Source of the DNA: Pandoraea communis
Lineage (GTDB): Bacteria > Pseudomonadota > Gammaproteobacteria > Burkholderiales > Burkholderiaceae
Reading direction: 5' to 3'
Assembly: GCF_902459745.1 (NCBI RefSeq)
Contig: NZ_CABPSJ010000005.1
Location: 248,001-312,000, forward strand
DNA: 64,000 nt
Below the pieces are notes generated by a model. That model was not told the DNA's origin. It ran no database searches and saw only the letters and a program-made list of their open reading frames with translations. How positions within the stretch are numbered: position 1 is the stretch's first letter; every line of letters starts with the position of its first letter. The translations under genes and the position numbers were made by a program. Of the stretch, positions 1 to 7,888 are shown in pieces.

Positions 1-1089
1 GCCCCGACGCCCGAGAGTGGCACGGTCGAGTCTGACGATCTCGCTGCCGATTCGCTTGAAAATCCGGCTGAAGAAGATGCCCTTGGGCAACCGCAGGTCG
101 ACCCGGTAGCACAAGCTATGGCCTCGGGCGTGGTCTTGACTCAAATGGCCAACGCCGCGCAACAGAATGCCGACCTGTTCCGCAGGGGTATGCAAGACCG
201 TCTGTCGGGCGACGATGCGTTTATGCAGCCGACGGACATCGAATCGACGGCGAGCGGCATCTCCACCTGGGCGCAAGCCATGGGCGCTCAGACGACCGGA
301 CGGGCGCGCGGTGATATTGCGGGCTTCTCCATGCGCGGTGCCGGTATTGTGACGGGCGTCGACGTTAAGAAGAACAACACGCGAGTCGGTGTGGCAGTGG
401 GCTACGGCGATGCGACCGCCGACGCCAGAGGCGAGAATAGTCAGAGCGCCTCGTCGAAGGTGAGCACGTACAGCGTCGGTCTGTATGGCGCCCACGAAGT
501 CGATGGCTGGTTCGCTAACGGTGGTGTGTCGTATAGCGCGCACAGCATCAAGAGCCAGCGTGCGCCGAAACTGGATGGCGAAGTCTATGGCCTGAGCGGC
601 AAGACGAACGCTACGACCGTGGGCGGCTTCGCACAGTTCGGCAAGCACATCGTCACACGCGCCGTGAACATCGATCCGAGCATCACCCTCAAGGTGTCGA
701 ACACCTCGGTGAAGGGCTTCACCGAAAACGGCGATGCCGGTCTCAAGGTCGACGGCAGCAACTTCAACTCGGCACGGGTGGGCATTGGCGCGCGTCTGTG
801 GAAGGCGTTCGGCGACGAGTCGCACAGCGTCACGCCGTCGCTGCGTATTTCTTACGAGCGCGAACTGGCGCATGCCGCGCCGTCGATGGACGTGGCACTC
901 GCCAACGCCGCGAATGCCGGCAAGATGACCGTCACGGGCAACAAGTTGGGCCGCGATATCGTGAGCGCGGAAACCAGCGTCGACGTGAAGCTCGGCAAGA
1001 AGCTCTCGCTTCGCGGTGGCGTGAACGGCAGCGTGCGCCAAGGTCAAACGCAAGCCGGCGTGGCCGGTTCGCTCAAGTACGTCTGGTAA
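1..1089 (+). CDS. Autotransporter outer-membrane beta-barrel domain protein, C-terminal part (5' end outside window)
   Basis: The frame is open from base 1, so the gene begins upstream; 362 residues are visible. The first ~40 residues are acidic and proline-rich, like a linker. From about residue 100 the sequence is rich in alternating Gly, Ser, Thr, Val and aromatic residues (for example GVAVGYGDA, YSVGLYGAHE, GGFAQFGKH), the pattern of amphipathic beta strands. The protein ends in the aromatic tripeptide YVW, typical of autotransporter barrels recognised by the Bam machinery. It would insert in the outer membrane and export the upstream passenger (type V secretion). The passenger is not visible, so the function (adhesin, protease, other) cannot be given. 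Confidence 0.85.
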   Translation, partial: APTPESGTVESDDLAADSLENPAEEDALGQPQVDPVAQAMASGVVLTQMANAAQQNADLFRRGMQDRLSGDDAFMQPTDIESTASGISTWAQAMGAQTTGRARGDIAGFSMRGAGIVTGVDVKKNNTRVGVAVGYGDATADARGENSQSASSKVSTYSVGLYGAHEVDGWFANGGVSYSAHSIKSQRAPKLDGEVYGLSGKTNATTVGGFAQFGKHIVTRAVNIDPSITLKVSNTSVKGFTENGDAGLKVDGSNFNSARVGIGARLWKAFGDESHSVTPSLRISYERELAHAAPSMDVALANAANAGKMTVTGNKLGRDIVSAETSVDVKLGKKLSLRGGVNGSVRQGQTQAGVAGSLKYVW

Positions 1090-1167
1090 TCCTGGTGTGA
1101 GAGGTGCCGGCTTGTGCCGGTGCCCACTTCGCAAGGTAGTTGCAGTAGCAGTCGCAGTAAAGGAAAA

Positions 1168-1198
1168 GCCGTCCGGCAATACACCGGACGGCTTTTTT
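1168..1198. terminator. Bidirectional intrinsic terminator
   Basis: The inverted repeat GCCGTCCGG / CCGGACGGC (1168-1176 and 1183-1191) has a 6-nt loop, is followed by TTTTTT and preceded by AAAA. It lies between the convergent autotransporter and porin genes and can serve both. Confidence 0.85.
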
Positions 1199-1231
1199 CG
1201 TCTTGCGGATTCGCGCTTACCTCACCCGCGA

Positions 1232-2296
1232 TCAGAACGAGTGCGACACCCCGATATAAGCACCGGTCTGGCTCTTGCCTGCGGGCGGGTTATCGAGCGA
1301 GTCGCTCGGAATGGCCGCGACGGAGAAGCTCTGATTTGCGCTGTTCTTGACATAAGCGACCGTGCCGTACAGGAACGTGCGTTTCGACAGGTTGTACGTC
1401 GTGCCCAGCTCGAACATCGTGGCGTGACCAAAGCCGCCCGGCACATTCACGTGATACACCGCCGCATTCGCGGCCCACACCTGGGTCGCCTGATACTTCA
1501 CGCCAGCCCAATAGTGATCGGCGCGTGTCGCGAAATCGGGGGCCGGCGCGTCCGGGGCGGACATATGGGTGTAGCCCAGCGAAATCGTGAAACGGTTCAG
1601 GAACACGTTCGCGCCTGCGAAGTACTCGCGCGACGTGGCGAAGACATCGGTGAAGCGTCCGTTGGTGTCGCGAATTTCGTCGTACAACGCCCGCAACTGG
1701 AACCGGTCATGCGTGTACGTCAACTGTGCCCCCATGCCCCGGCCGTTATTGAACTGCCCGGCGATGTTGGAGAACGCGTACTGACCCGCGACATCGAAGC
1801 CGTACCAGTTCGGGCTTTGATAGTTGACGGTATTGCTCGCCTGCGGCCAGTTACGTCCTCGCACGAGCGACGCCGAGGAAAACGCCTGCTGTTGGAACGG
1901 ATCGAAGTCCCAGACGCCGTTGCTGATGAACAGATTGCGGCCGAGCGTCAATTGCCCCCACGAGCGGGAGTTCAGACCGACCAGTGCGCGCCGGTCGAAG
2001 ATCGATCCCGAGCCGTTGTTGTTGAAGCCGTTCATCAACTGGAATCCGCCTTCCAGATTGAATACGGCATGCAATCCCTGTCCGAGGTCTTCGTAGCCGC
2101 GCAGGCCGAACAGGCTGGTGCCGTAGTCGCCACCTTGCGCACTCCAGCGCGATGCGGTGCCGCCCTTACCGTCCTGCAGGTTGTTCATGAATTGAAAGCC
2201 GCCATCCACGCGGCCATAAAGCTGCACACTCGATTGCGCGTGCGCAAACGTGCCGATACCGCAAAGCAGGCTTGCTGCAATGAGCTTCTTTTTCAT
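1232..2296 (-). CDS. Gram-negative porin (Porin_4 / OmpC-like general porin)
   Basis: 354 residues. The start at 2296 (MKKKLIAAS) is chosen because a typical Sec signal peptide begins there, ending in AHA-QSS, with GGGGAA just upstream; an in-frame extension 11 codons longer lacks a signal-like start. The mature protein opens with SVQLYGRVDGG, the hallmark first strand of beta-proteobacterial trimeric porins. It ends ...YIGVSHSF with the terminal Phe needed for outer-membrane assembly. Length matches the family (about 350-390). It would form a 16-stranded channel for small hydrophilic solutes. It is monocistronic, facing the autotransporter terminator. Specificity cannot be read from sequence. 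Confidence 0.92.
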   Translation of the reverse strand: MKKKLIAASLLCGIGTFAHAQSSVQLYGRVDGGFQFMNNLQDGKGGTASRWSAQGGDYGTSLFGLRGYEDLGQGLHAVFNLEGGFQLMNGFNNNGSGSIFDRRALVGLNSRSWGQLTLGRNLFISNGVWDFDPFQQQAFSSASLVRGRNWPQASNTVNYQSPNWYGFDVAGQYAFSNIAGQFNNGRGMGAQLTYTHDRFQLRALYDEIRDTNGRFTDVFATSREYFAGANVFLNRFTISLGYTHMSAPDAPAPDFATRADHYWAGVKYQATQVWAANAAVYHVNVPGGFGHATMFELGTTYNLSKRTFLYGTVAYVKNSANQSFSVAAIPSDSLDNPPAGKSQTGAYIGVSHSF

Positions 2297-2811
2297 GGTC
2301 TGTTCCCCAGGTTGCGTTTTGCCCCGCACCTTCCTTGCGTGGTTATGTCCGTCGTCGTCGCGCGGCGCCCGAGCGAGGGCGATGCGAAAGGTCGGCGGGA
2401 AAGCCTGAAATTTCGTTACGAGTGACGAGAAATAGGCAAGCGGGAACGCCTGGGCAACGGGCGCCGCATGAGGAGGTGCGGGCGGTTGCGAGTGATGCCG
2501 TCACGCTCTGGTCGTCAGAGATCGTTGTCATGGCAGTCCACTGGCGTAGGACCTGCGACAGCGTGGCGCAAGCTCGGATTGTCTTGCGCGCGGCCGTGCG
2601 GCCGGGAGCGGTTGGTGAGGGGCCGGCGCAGCGTCGCATAGGTCGTAGTGCGACGCAACGGGCACCCATCACCCGGATGGCTTCTGTTATATCCGATTTC
2701 CCCGGCACGCAACATCGGGGAAAGGCTTAGTCGCCCGATTGTTGCTTAACCGCAACCGAAATGGCGCGCACGGCGAGACAAGTTCGAGTCGACCCGCTTC
2801 AGCCGGCTGTT
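2297..2811. other. Intergenic region upstream of the porin gene
   Basis: About 515 bases between the porin start and the 3' end of the LysR gene. ORFs here lack ribosome sites and recognisable protein character. It must hold the porin promoter, but I can support no specific box, RNA or repeat. Confidence 0.5.
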
Positions 2812-3741
2812 TCAGTCCGGTGCGCCGAAGGCTTCCATCTTGCTCGCCAGGTGCGTCAGCAACCGGTTGGCGGCACCTGACAGCCGCCGGCCGGCGCGGG
2901 TGACGAGGTGCGCCTCCGCCTTATTGAGAATCGGGTGATCGACCGGCAGCGCGCGCAACACGCCGGCCTCGATCTCCTGCGACACGGCAAACGCGGGGAG
3001 AAATGTCGCGCCCAGTCCCGCACGCACGAAATGCTTGAGGACGGAAATCGAGTTGGTCGTGACCGCGGGCGTGAGCCGATGCTTTTCCGACTGCTCGGCC
3101 AGTTCCATCAGTTGGCGCGTGCCGTAAGCCCCGTGCATGAGGGCGAGTGGCACGTCGTAGAGCGCATCGAGCCGAAGCGCTCCCGTCTCGTCCATTCGCG
3201 CGATCAGCGGGGAGTCGGGCGCGACGATGGCGTGCACCGGCTGACGCATCTGTGCGCGCGACACGATCTTGGGTTCGGCCGGCGGGTTGTAGACGAGCCC
3301 GATGTCCGCATCGTCCTCGGCCACGAGTCGCATGACCTCGTTGGTGCCCGCCAGATCGAGCGTTAGTGTGATGTCGGGATAGCGCTTGCAGAAGTACTGC
3401 AACGGTGCACCCATCAGGTCGCTGACGAATCCCTCGCCGACAGCCAGCCGGATGTGGCCGCGCCGCAGCCCGCGGACTTCCTGCAACTTGGCAAGCAAGT
3501 CCTCCTGGTGCGCGCGCTGCTCCCGGTAGTACTCCATGAGCAGCCGTCCGGCCTGCGTCAGGTGGACGCCGCGCTTGTGGCGTTCGATGAGCGGCAGCGC
3601 CAGTTCGGCTTCCAGTAATGCGATCTGGCGGCTGACGGCAGAGGGGGCGATGTCGAGCCTGTCGGCGGCGGCGCGCACGGTGCCGCATTGGACGGCTTCG
3701 AACAGATACGCCAGACGGCTTTCGGTGATGGCAGGTGTCAT
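2812..3741 (-). CDS. LysR-family transcriptional regulator
   Basis: 309 residues, the standard LysR length. The N-terminal winged helix-turn-helix covers about residues 8-65 (AVQCGTVRAAADRLDIAPSA then VSRQIALLEAELALPLIERH), followed by the linker helix and a periplasmic-binding-like effector domain (about 95-300). It is transcribed divergently from the VOC / dehydrogenase / ALDH genes at 3983-7492, with about 240 bases between the starts. By LysR convention it probably activates that operon in response to a pathway intermediate and represses itself. The effector is unknown. Confidence 0.9.
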   Translation of the reverse strand: MTPAITESRLAYLFEAVQCGTVRAAADRLDIAPSAVSRQIALLEAELALPLIERHKRGVHLTQAGRLLMEYYREQRAHQEDLLAKLQEVRGLRRGHIRLAVGEGFVSDLMGAPLQYFCKRYPDITLTLDLAGTNEVMRLVAEDDADIGLVYNPPAEPKIVSRAQMRQPVHAIVAPDSPLIARMDETGALRLDALYDVPLALMHGAYGTRQLMELAEQSEKHRLTPAVTTNSISVLKHFVRAGLGATFLPAFAVSQEIEAGVLRALPVDHPILNKAEAHLVTRAGRRLSGAANRLLTHLASKMEAFGAPD

Positions 3742-3982
3742 ACCCTAAAGACTAATTTTTAGAACAAAAATCTTCAAGCGTTGTCATTGAGCGTCGTTTT
3801 TTTTCAATTCACACTGCGAAACATGCGGATCGGCCCCTCTGCTGGGCAACGAACCCAGGCGAGGCCTGGTGGAGGTGGTCCGATTCCGCGCCAGTTTCAG
3901 AGCCGCCGGCCCGCACAGGGATAACGGGGGCGAGCGTCCTCGGGCCGCCAGGATCGGCGCCGGGTCACATCGGAGACACCAG
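3742..3982. promoter_or_regulatory. Divergent promoter region between LysR gene and VOC operon
   Basis: This AT-rich stretch starts right at the LysR start codon. It contains a small dyad, CTAA-TTT-TTAG, at 3752-3762. The position fits a LysR autoregulatory site, but the arms are only 4 bp and no clear -35/-10 pair could be assigned. Confidence 0.35.
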
Positions 3983-4888
3983 ATGATTCCTCCGCGCAAC
4001 ACGCGATTTGGCGTCGATCATCCGCTGGTCACGGTGCATGACCACCCGCGGCGCCTGACGCACTACGAGCGCATGGGCTTTTCCCCGTCGCCGGTGTCGT
4101 ATCACCCGTGGGGCACGGTCACCGCGCTCATGATGTTCGGCGACAACTTCATCGAATTGATCGGCGTGGACGACGCCCGCAAGTTCGGCACGCATGCGAT
4201 CGGAGACTTTTGTTTCGGACGTTATCTCGGCAGTTTTCTGGCGCGCGAAGAAGGCGTTTCGCTGATTGCCCTTCACAGCAAGGACGCACGCGCCGATCAC
4301 GCCCGCCTCGTGCAGGCCGGCCTCGAGACACAAGGCATCATCGATTTTCGCCGGACGATGCGCAAACCGGACGGCTCGCCCGACCAGGCCGTCGTCTCGC
4401 TCGGCCTGTTCATCGACGACTCGTTGGGCGATGCGTCGAATTTCATCTGCCAGCAACATCGGCCCGAGCTGATCTGGGTGCCCGAGTGGCAGACGCATGC
4501 GAACGGCGTGAGCAACATCATCGGCGTGACTTACGTGACGCCGGATCCCCTTTCCCTGCGCACGCTCGCCACGCGCTGGCAGCAGATATATGGCGAGCGT
4601 CACGTCGATCACTATGACGGCGGAGCCGTGGCCGACACCGGCTGCGGCCACTTGTGGGCGCTCTCGCCGCAGCGTGCCGAAGCGCGTTATGCGGCGGTCG
4701 GTTTGCCGATGGCGCATGCCGCGCGTACGCATGCCGTGGCGATCACGCTGCTGGCCCCGGATCTGGCTCACGTCGAGGCGCTGTGGCGCGAACACGGCGT
4801 GCCCTACGGCTACAACGAGCACGGGCTGGTGGTGGAGCCCGAGTTTGCGGGCAACGTCGTGCTGGAGTTCGTCAACTACCCGCACTGA
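3983..4888 (+). CDS. VOC-superfamily (glyoxalase-like) protein
   Basis: 301 residues. The start at ATG 3983 is chosen because GGAGA lies 6-10 bases upstream and the conserved text (FGVDHPLVTVHDHPRRLTHY) begins right after it; a longer in-frame extension is low-complexity. The pattern FGVDH...ERMGF...GTVTALMMFGDNFIELIGV is a first beta-alpha-beta-beta-beta metal-binding module with His and Glu ligand candidates. A second module ends in VVEPEFAGNVVLEF. This resembles the glyoxalase-like domain 3 proteins, which include lyases and dioxygenases as well as uncharacterised members. As first gene of a dehydrogenase/ALDH operon it probably acts on a catabolic intermediate. Substrate unknown. Confidence 0.8.
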   Translation: MIPPRNTRFGVDHPLVTVHDHPRRLTHYERMGFSPSPVSYHPWGTVTALMMFGDNFIELIGVDDARKFGTHAIGDFCFGRYLGSFLAREEGVSLIALHSKDARADHARLVQAGLETQGIIDFRRTMRKPDGSPDQAVVSLGLFIDDSLGDASNFICQQHRPELIWVPEWQTHANGVSNIIGVTYVTPDPLSLRTLATRWQQIYGERHVDHYDGGAVADTGCGHLWALSPQRAEARYAAVGLPMAHAARTHAVAITLLAPDLAHVEALWREHGVPYGYNEHGLVVEPEFAGNVVLEFVNYPH

Positions 4889-4993
4889 CGTGCCCCTGAA
4901 TTTTCCAAACGGCGGCCGGACGATCCGGCCGGCGGAGCAACGCGGCGTCGCTCGTGGCGGCGGCGTCATCCTCGCAGTCAATCTGGAGTCAAC

Positions 4994-5875
4994 ATGAAAA
5001 TCATCGGAGTGGTCGGACTGGGCAATATGGGACGCGGCATGGCGCTGTCGTTGCAGCGCGGCGGTTTCACAGTGCTTGGGTTCGATCCGTCGCCGGCTGC
5101 CGGTAGCGCCCTGGCCGAGGCCGGCATCGGCCTGCGGGCTTCGGTCGCCGAACTCGCCCGCGAAGCCGACGCCCTGGTGCTGTCGCTGCCGACGTCGCAA
5201 GTGGTCGAGGCCGTGGTGAACGGCGCCGACGGCATTGCCGCGAACGGCCGCGAGGGGTTGATCGTCGTCGACACGTCGACGGCCGACCCGGAAAGCACGC
5301 GCGCCCTCGCAGCCACGCTGCGCGAGAAAGGCATCGCACTGGTCGACGCACCGGTCTCCGGCGGCCCGAAAGGTGCACTGAACGGTGCACTCACGATGGT
5401 GCTGGGCGGTTCCGCAGACGACATCGCCCGTGTCGAGCCGGTGCTTGCTGCCATGTCGGCCAAGCGCGTGCACATCGGCGACGTGGGCGCGGGTCACGTG
5501 ACCAAGCTCATCAACAACCTGATGTGCGCGGCCCATCTGGTCGTGGCGGGCGAAGCGATGCGTCTGGCGAAAGCCGCCGGTGTGGCGCCCGAGCAAGTGC
5601 TCGAGGGCCTGAATGCCGGTTCGGGCCGCAGTGGCGTGACGCAGACCAATTACCCGACATGGATTCTGAACGACGCGTTCGACTCGGGCTTCACGATGAA
5701 GCTCATGCGCAAGGACGTGCGCCTGGCGATGGCGCTCGCGGAGCAGACCGGCACGCTGGCCACGGGACCGCTCTCGGCCGAAGTTGGCCGTCTGTGGGCG
5801 GCGAGCGCCGCAACGGTGGGCGACGACGAGGATTTCAACCGCATCGTGCAGTTCATCGAACCGGGCCGCGCGTAA
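4994..5875 (+). CDS. NAD(P)-dependent beta-hydroxyacid dehydrogenase (HIBADH family)
   Basis: 293 residues, the family length. An N-terminal Rossmann fold carries GLGNMGRGMA (dinucleotide-binding GxGxxG, residues ~8-17). The substrate signature DAPVSGGPKGA follows near residue 118, and the catalytic-lysine region GAGHVTKLINNL near residue 165. The family oxidises 3-hydroxyisobutyrate, tartronate semialdehyde or threonate-like 3-hydroxy acids. Between a VOC protein and an aldehyde dehydrogenase it likely produces or reduces a semialdehyde passed to the ALDH. The exact substrate cannot be assigned. It sits 105 bases after the VOC gene and 102 before the ALDH start, so co-transcription is likely. 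Confidence 0.88.
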   Translation: MKIIGVVGLGNMGRGMALSLQRGGFTVLGFDPSPAAGSALAEAGIGLRASVAELAREADALVLSLPTSQVVEAVVNGADGIAANGREGLIVVDTSTADPESTRALAATLREKGIALVDAPVSGGPKGALNGALTMVLGGSADDIARVEPVLAAMSAKRVHIGDVGAGHVTKLINNLMCAAHLVVAGEAMRLAKAAGVAPEQVLEGLNAGSGRSGVTQTNYPTWILNDAFDSGFTMKLMRKDVRLAMALAEQTGTLATGPLSAEVGRLWAASAATVGDDEDFNRIVQFIEPGRA

Positions 5876-5977
5876 TCGTTGCCGGGCGGCCGCTGGCCCC
5901 ACGCGTTCGCGTTCGATATTTCTTTTTTGTTTGACGACAGGATGTGCCCCGGACGGCGCATCGCACGGAGTTTTCTC

Positions 5978-7492
5978 ATGGCAGATCAACAAGCCGCCGC
6001 CTTGCTCGGCGCATTCGCAAAGTTCTTCCCCAACGCCACCACGATCGGCTCGTTCGTGAATGGCGAACTGGTCGAAGGCGCGGGTGAGGCGACCATCGAT
6101 ATCGTCAATCCGGCCACTGGCCAGACGGTGCTGACTTACCGCGATGCGGGTGCCGCCGTCGTGGCGCAGGCCGCCGAAGCCGCGCAAGCGGCGCAGAAAA
6201 CCTGGTGGGCGCTGACCCACGCGGCGCGCGGCCGGGTGATGCAGGCCGTTGGCAGCAAGATCCGTGAAAATGCCGAAGCGCTCGCGCAACTCGAATCGAT
6301 CGGCGCAGGCAAACCGATCCGCGATTGCCGTGGTGAAGTCGGCAAGGTGGCGGAAATGTTCGAGTACTACGCCGGCTGGACCGACAAGTTCTTCGGCGAC
6401 GTGATCCCGGTGCCGAGCACGCACCTGAATTACACGCGTCGCGAAGCGATGGGCGTGGTGTTGCAGATCACGCCCTGGAACGCCCCGGTGTTCACCTGCG
6501 GCTGGCAACTCGCCCCGGCCATCGCGATGGGTAACGGCGTGCTGCTCAAGCCGTCGGAACTCACGCCGGCCAGCTCGCTCGTGGTGGCCGCGCTTGCCGA
6601 GCAGGCGGGCGTGCCGCGCGGTCTCATCAACGTGCTCGCCGGCTTCGGTCACACCACCGGTCAGGCAGCGATCTCGCATCCGGTCATCAAGAAGGTGGTG
6701 TTCGTCGGCTCGCCGGCCACGGGCAGCAAGATCGCCACGGCCGCCGCACAGCGTCTGCTGCCGAGCGTGCTCGAATTGGGCGGCAAGTCCGCCAATATCG
6801 TGTTCAATGATGCCGATCTGAAGCGCGCCTGCCTTGGCGCCCAGGCCGCCATCTTCTCGAGCGCAGGCCAAAGCTGCGTGGCGGGCTCGCGTCTGCTGGT
6901 TCAGCGCGGCGTGTACGATCAGATGATCGAGATGCTGGCACGCGGCGCGGAGAAGATTCGCGTGGGCGCGCCGCTGGACGACACCACCGAAGTCGGCCCG
7001 ATCTGCAACCGCACGCAGTATCAGCACGTGATGAACATGATCGACGCAGGTGTGCAAGGCGGCGCGCGTCTGGCGGCCGGCACGCAGCAGCGCAGCGACG
7101 GCGGCTTCTTCGTGCGTCCGACCGTGCTGGCCGACGCGAACAACACGATGGGCGTGGCTCGCACCGAAATCTTCGGCCCGGTCGTCGTGGCAATTCCCTT
7201 CGACACGGAAGAGGAAGCGCTGGCGATCGCCAACGACAGCGAATTCGGTCTGGCGGGCGCCGTGTGGACGCAGGATGTCGCGCGCGCTCACCGTGTGGCC
7301 GCGCAGGTCAACGCCGGAACGTTCTGGATCAACGGTTACAAGACGATTAACGTGGCGTCGCCGTTCGGGGGATACAACCACAGCGGTTACGGCCGCTCCA
7401 GCGGCGTGGAAGCGCTCTACGAGTACACGCAGACGAAGAGTGTGTGGGTCGAGACCGCAGCGAATCCGGCCACGCCGTTCGGCTACGTCTGA
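5978..7492 (+). CDS. NAD(P)-dependent aldehyde dehydrogenase
   Basis: 504 residues. ATG 5978 has CGGAG 8-12 bases upstream and opens the conserved N-terminus; an upstream in-frame extension reads as non-coding. Classic ALDH features are present: the PWN region (QITPWNAPVF), the cofactor loop FVGSPATGSKI, the general base Glu266 in ELGGKS, the nucleophile Cys300 in GQSC, and EIFGPV near the C-terminus. It oxidises an aldehyde to an acid and is probably the last step of the pathway encoded by the preceding two genes. Substrate undetermined; betaine-aldehyde-like or semialdehyde substrates are both possible. Confidence 0.92.
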   Translation: MADQQAAALLGAFAKFFPNATTIGSFVNGELVEGAGEATIDIVNPATGQTVLTYRDAGAAVVAQAAEAAQAAQKTWWALTHAARGRVMQAVGSKIRENAEALAQLESIGAGKPIRDCRGEVGKVAEMFEYYAGWTDKFFGDVIPVPSTHLNYTRREAMGVVLQITPWNAPVFTCGWQLAPAIAMGNGVLLKPSELTPASSLVVAALAEQAGVPRGLINVLAGFGHTTGQAAISHPVIKKVVFVGSPATGSKIATAAAQRLLPSVLELGGKSANIVFNDADLKRACLGAQAAIFSSAGQSCVAGSRLLVQRGVYDQMIEMLARGAEKIRVGAPLDDTTEVGPICNRTQYQHVMNMIDAGVQGGARLAAGTQQRSDGGFFVRPTVLADANNTMGVARTEIFGPVVVAIPFDTEEEALAIANDSEFGLAGAVWTQDVARAHRVAAQVNAGTFWINGYKTINVASPFGGYNHSGYGRSSGVEALYEYTQTKSVWVETAANPATPFGYV

Positions 7493-7583
7493 TCGCGCGG
7501 CGAGGCGGACGAAGCCATCCGCGCGAATGTGCTGCCATCGAGCGTTCTGTTGTCGGGAACGTGACGTAATCGTGTGAATTGTG

Positions 7584-7655
7584 TGCCGGACGAAGGTCGT
7601 GAGACCCCGTCCGGCAGGCAACCGTTCCAGCCTGCGAGACCTGGGGCCGGAACGG
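7584..7655 (+). other. Predicted structured RNA element (GNRA hairpin plus pseudoknot or terminator) after ALDH
   Basis: The stem TGCCGGAC / GTCCGGCA (7584-7591 with 7609-7616) encloses GGTC-GTGA-GACC, a GNRA-type tetraloop hairpin. A second stem, GCAGGC / GCCTGC (7614-7619 with 7630-7635), has CCGTTCC in its loop. That loop is exactly complementary to GGAACGG at 7649-7655, followed by CAATTTT. The second stem plus the loop pairing would make an H-type pseudoknot; alternatively the CCGTTCC/GGAACGG stem forms a terminator-like hairpin. Function is not known to me. Confidence 0.4.
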
Positions 7656-7669
7656 CAATTTTGACCGCG

Positions 7670-7675
7670 TATAAT
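7670..7675 (+). promoter_or_regulatory. Consensus -10 box ahead of DUF3100 gene
   Basis: A perfect TATAAT stands about 210 bases upstream of the DUF3100 start, with no good -35 at the usual spacing. If used, the transcript has a long leader. The leader contains the stem CCTCGG / CCGAGG (7681-7686 with 7717-7722). Confidence 0.4.
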
Positions 7676-7888
7676 GCCGCCCTCGGGTGGTTCGGCGCGC
7701 AAAGCTGTTGCTGTCACCGAGGCGTGTCAACGTGGTGCTCGTTCGGGCGTCACGAGGAGAGGAGTCCGCGGGTTTTGCGACCGGGTGGACAACGCGCCGA
7801 ATTTCCTTAACCACCGAAATGTTCGCGTCTTTTCCGGGTCACCGGAGGGCACCGGACCGGTTCAATAGCAAGTGCAGTGGAGACCCAG

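Noticed and set aside
2335-2730. 131-codon ORF in the porin upstream region
   Set aside because: Arg/Ala-rich with no ribosome site or protein character; overlapped by equally long frames on the other strand.
7584-7655. Match to a known riboswitch (guanidine, SAH, SAM or ZTP types considered)
   Set aside because: None of the conserved core sequences I recall fit. Only the stems are supported, so it is reported as an unassigned structure.
3965-7717. 1250-codon open frame on the minus strand across the VOC, dehydrogenase and ALDH genes
   Set aside because: It is antisense to three genes with clear catalytic motifs, is rich in Arg/His/Ala and has no domain. Long antisense frames are expected at this GC and codon usage. 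The same applies to 60001-62013, 57550-59115, 7862-9250, 21751-23421 and 27518-29473.
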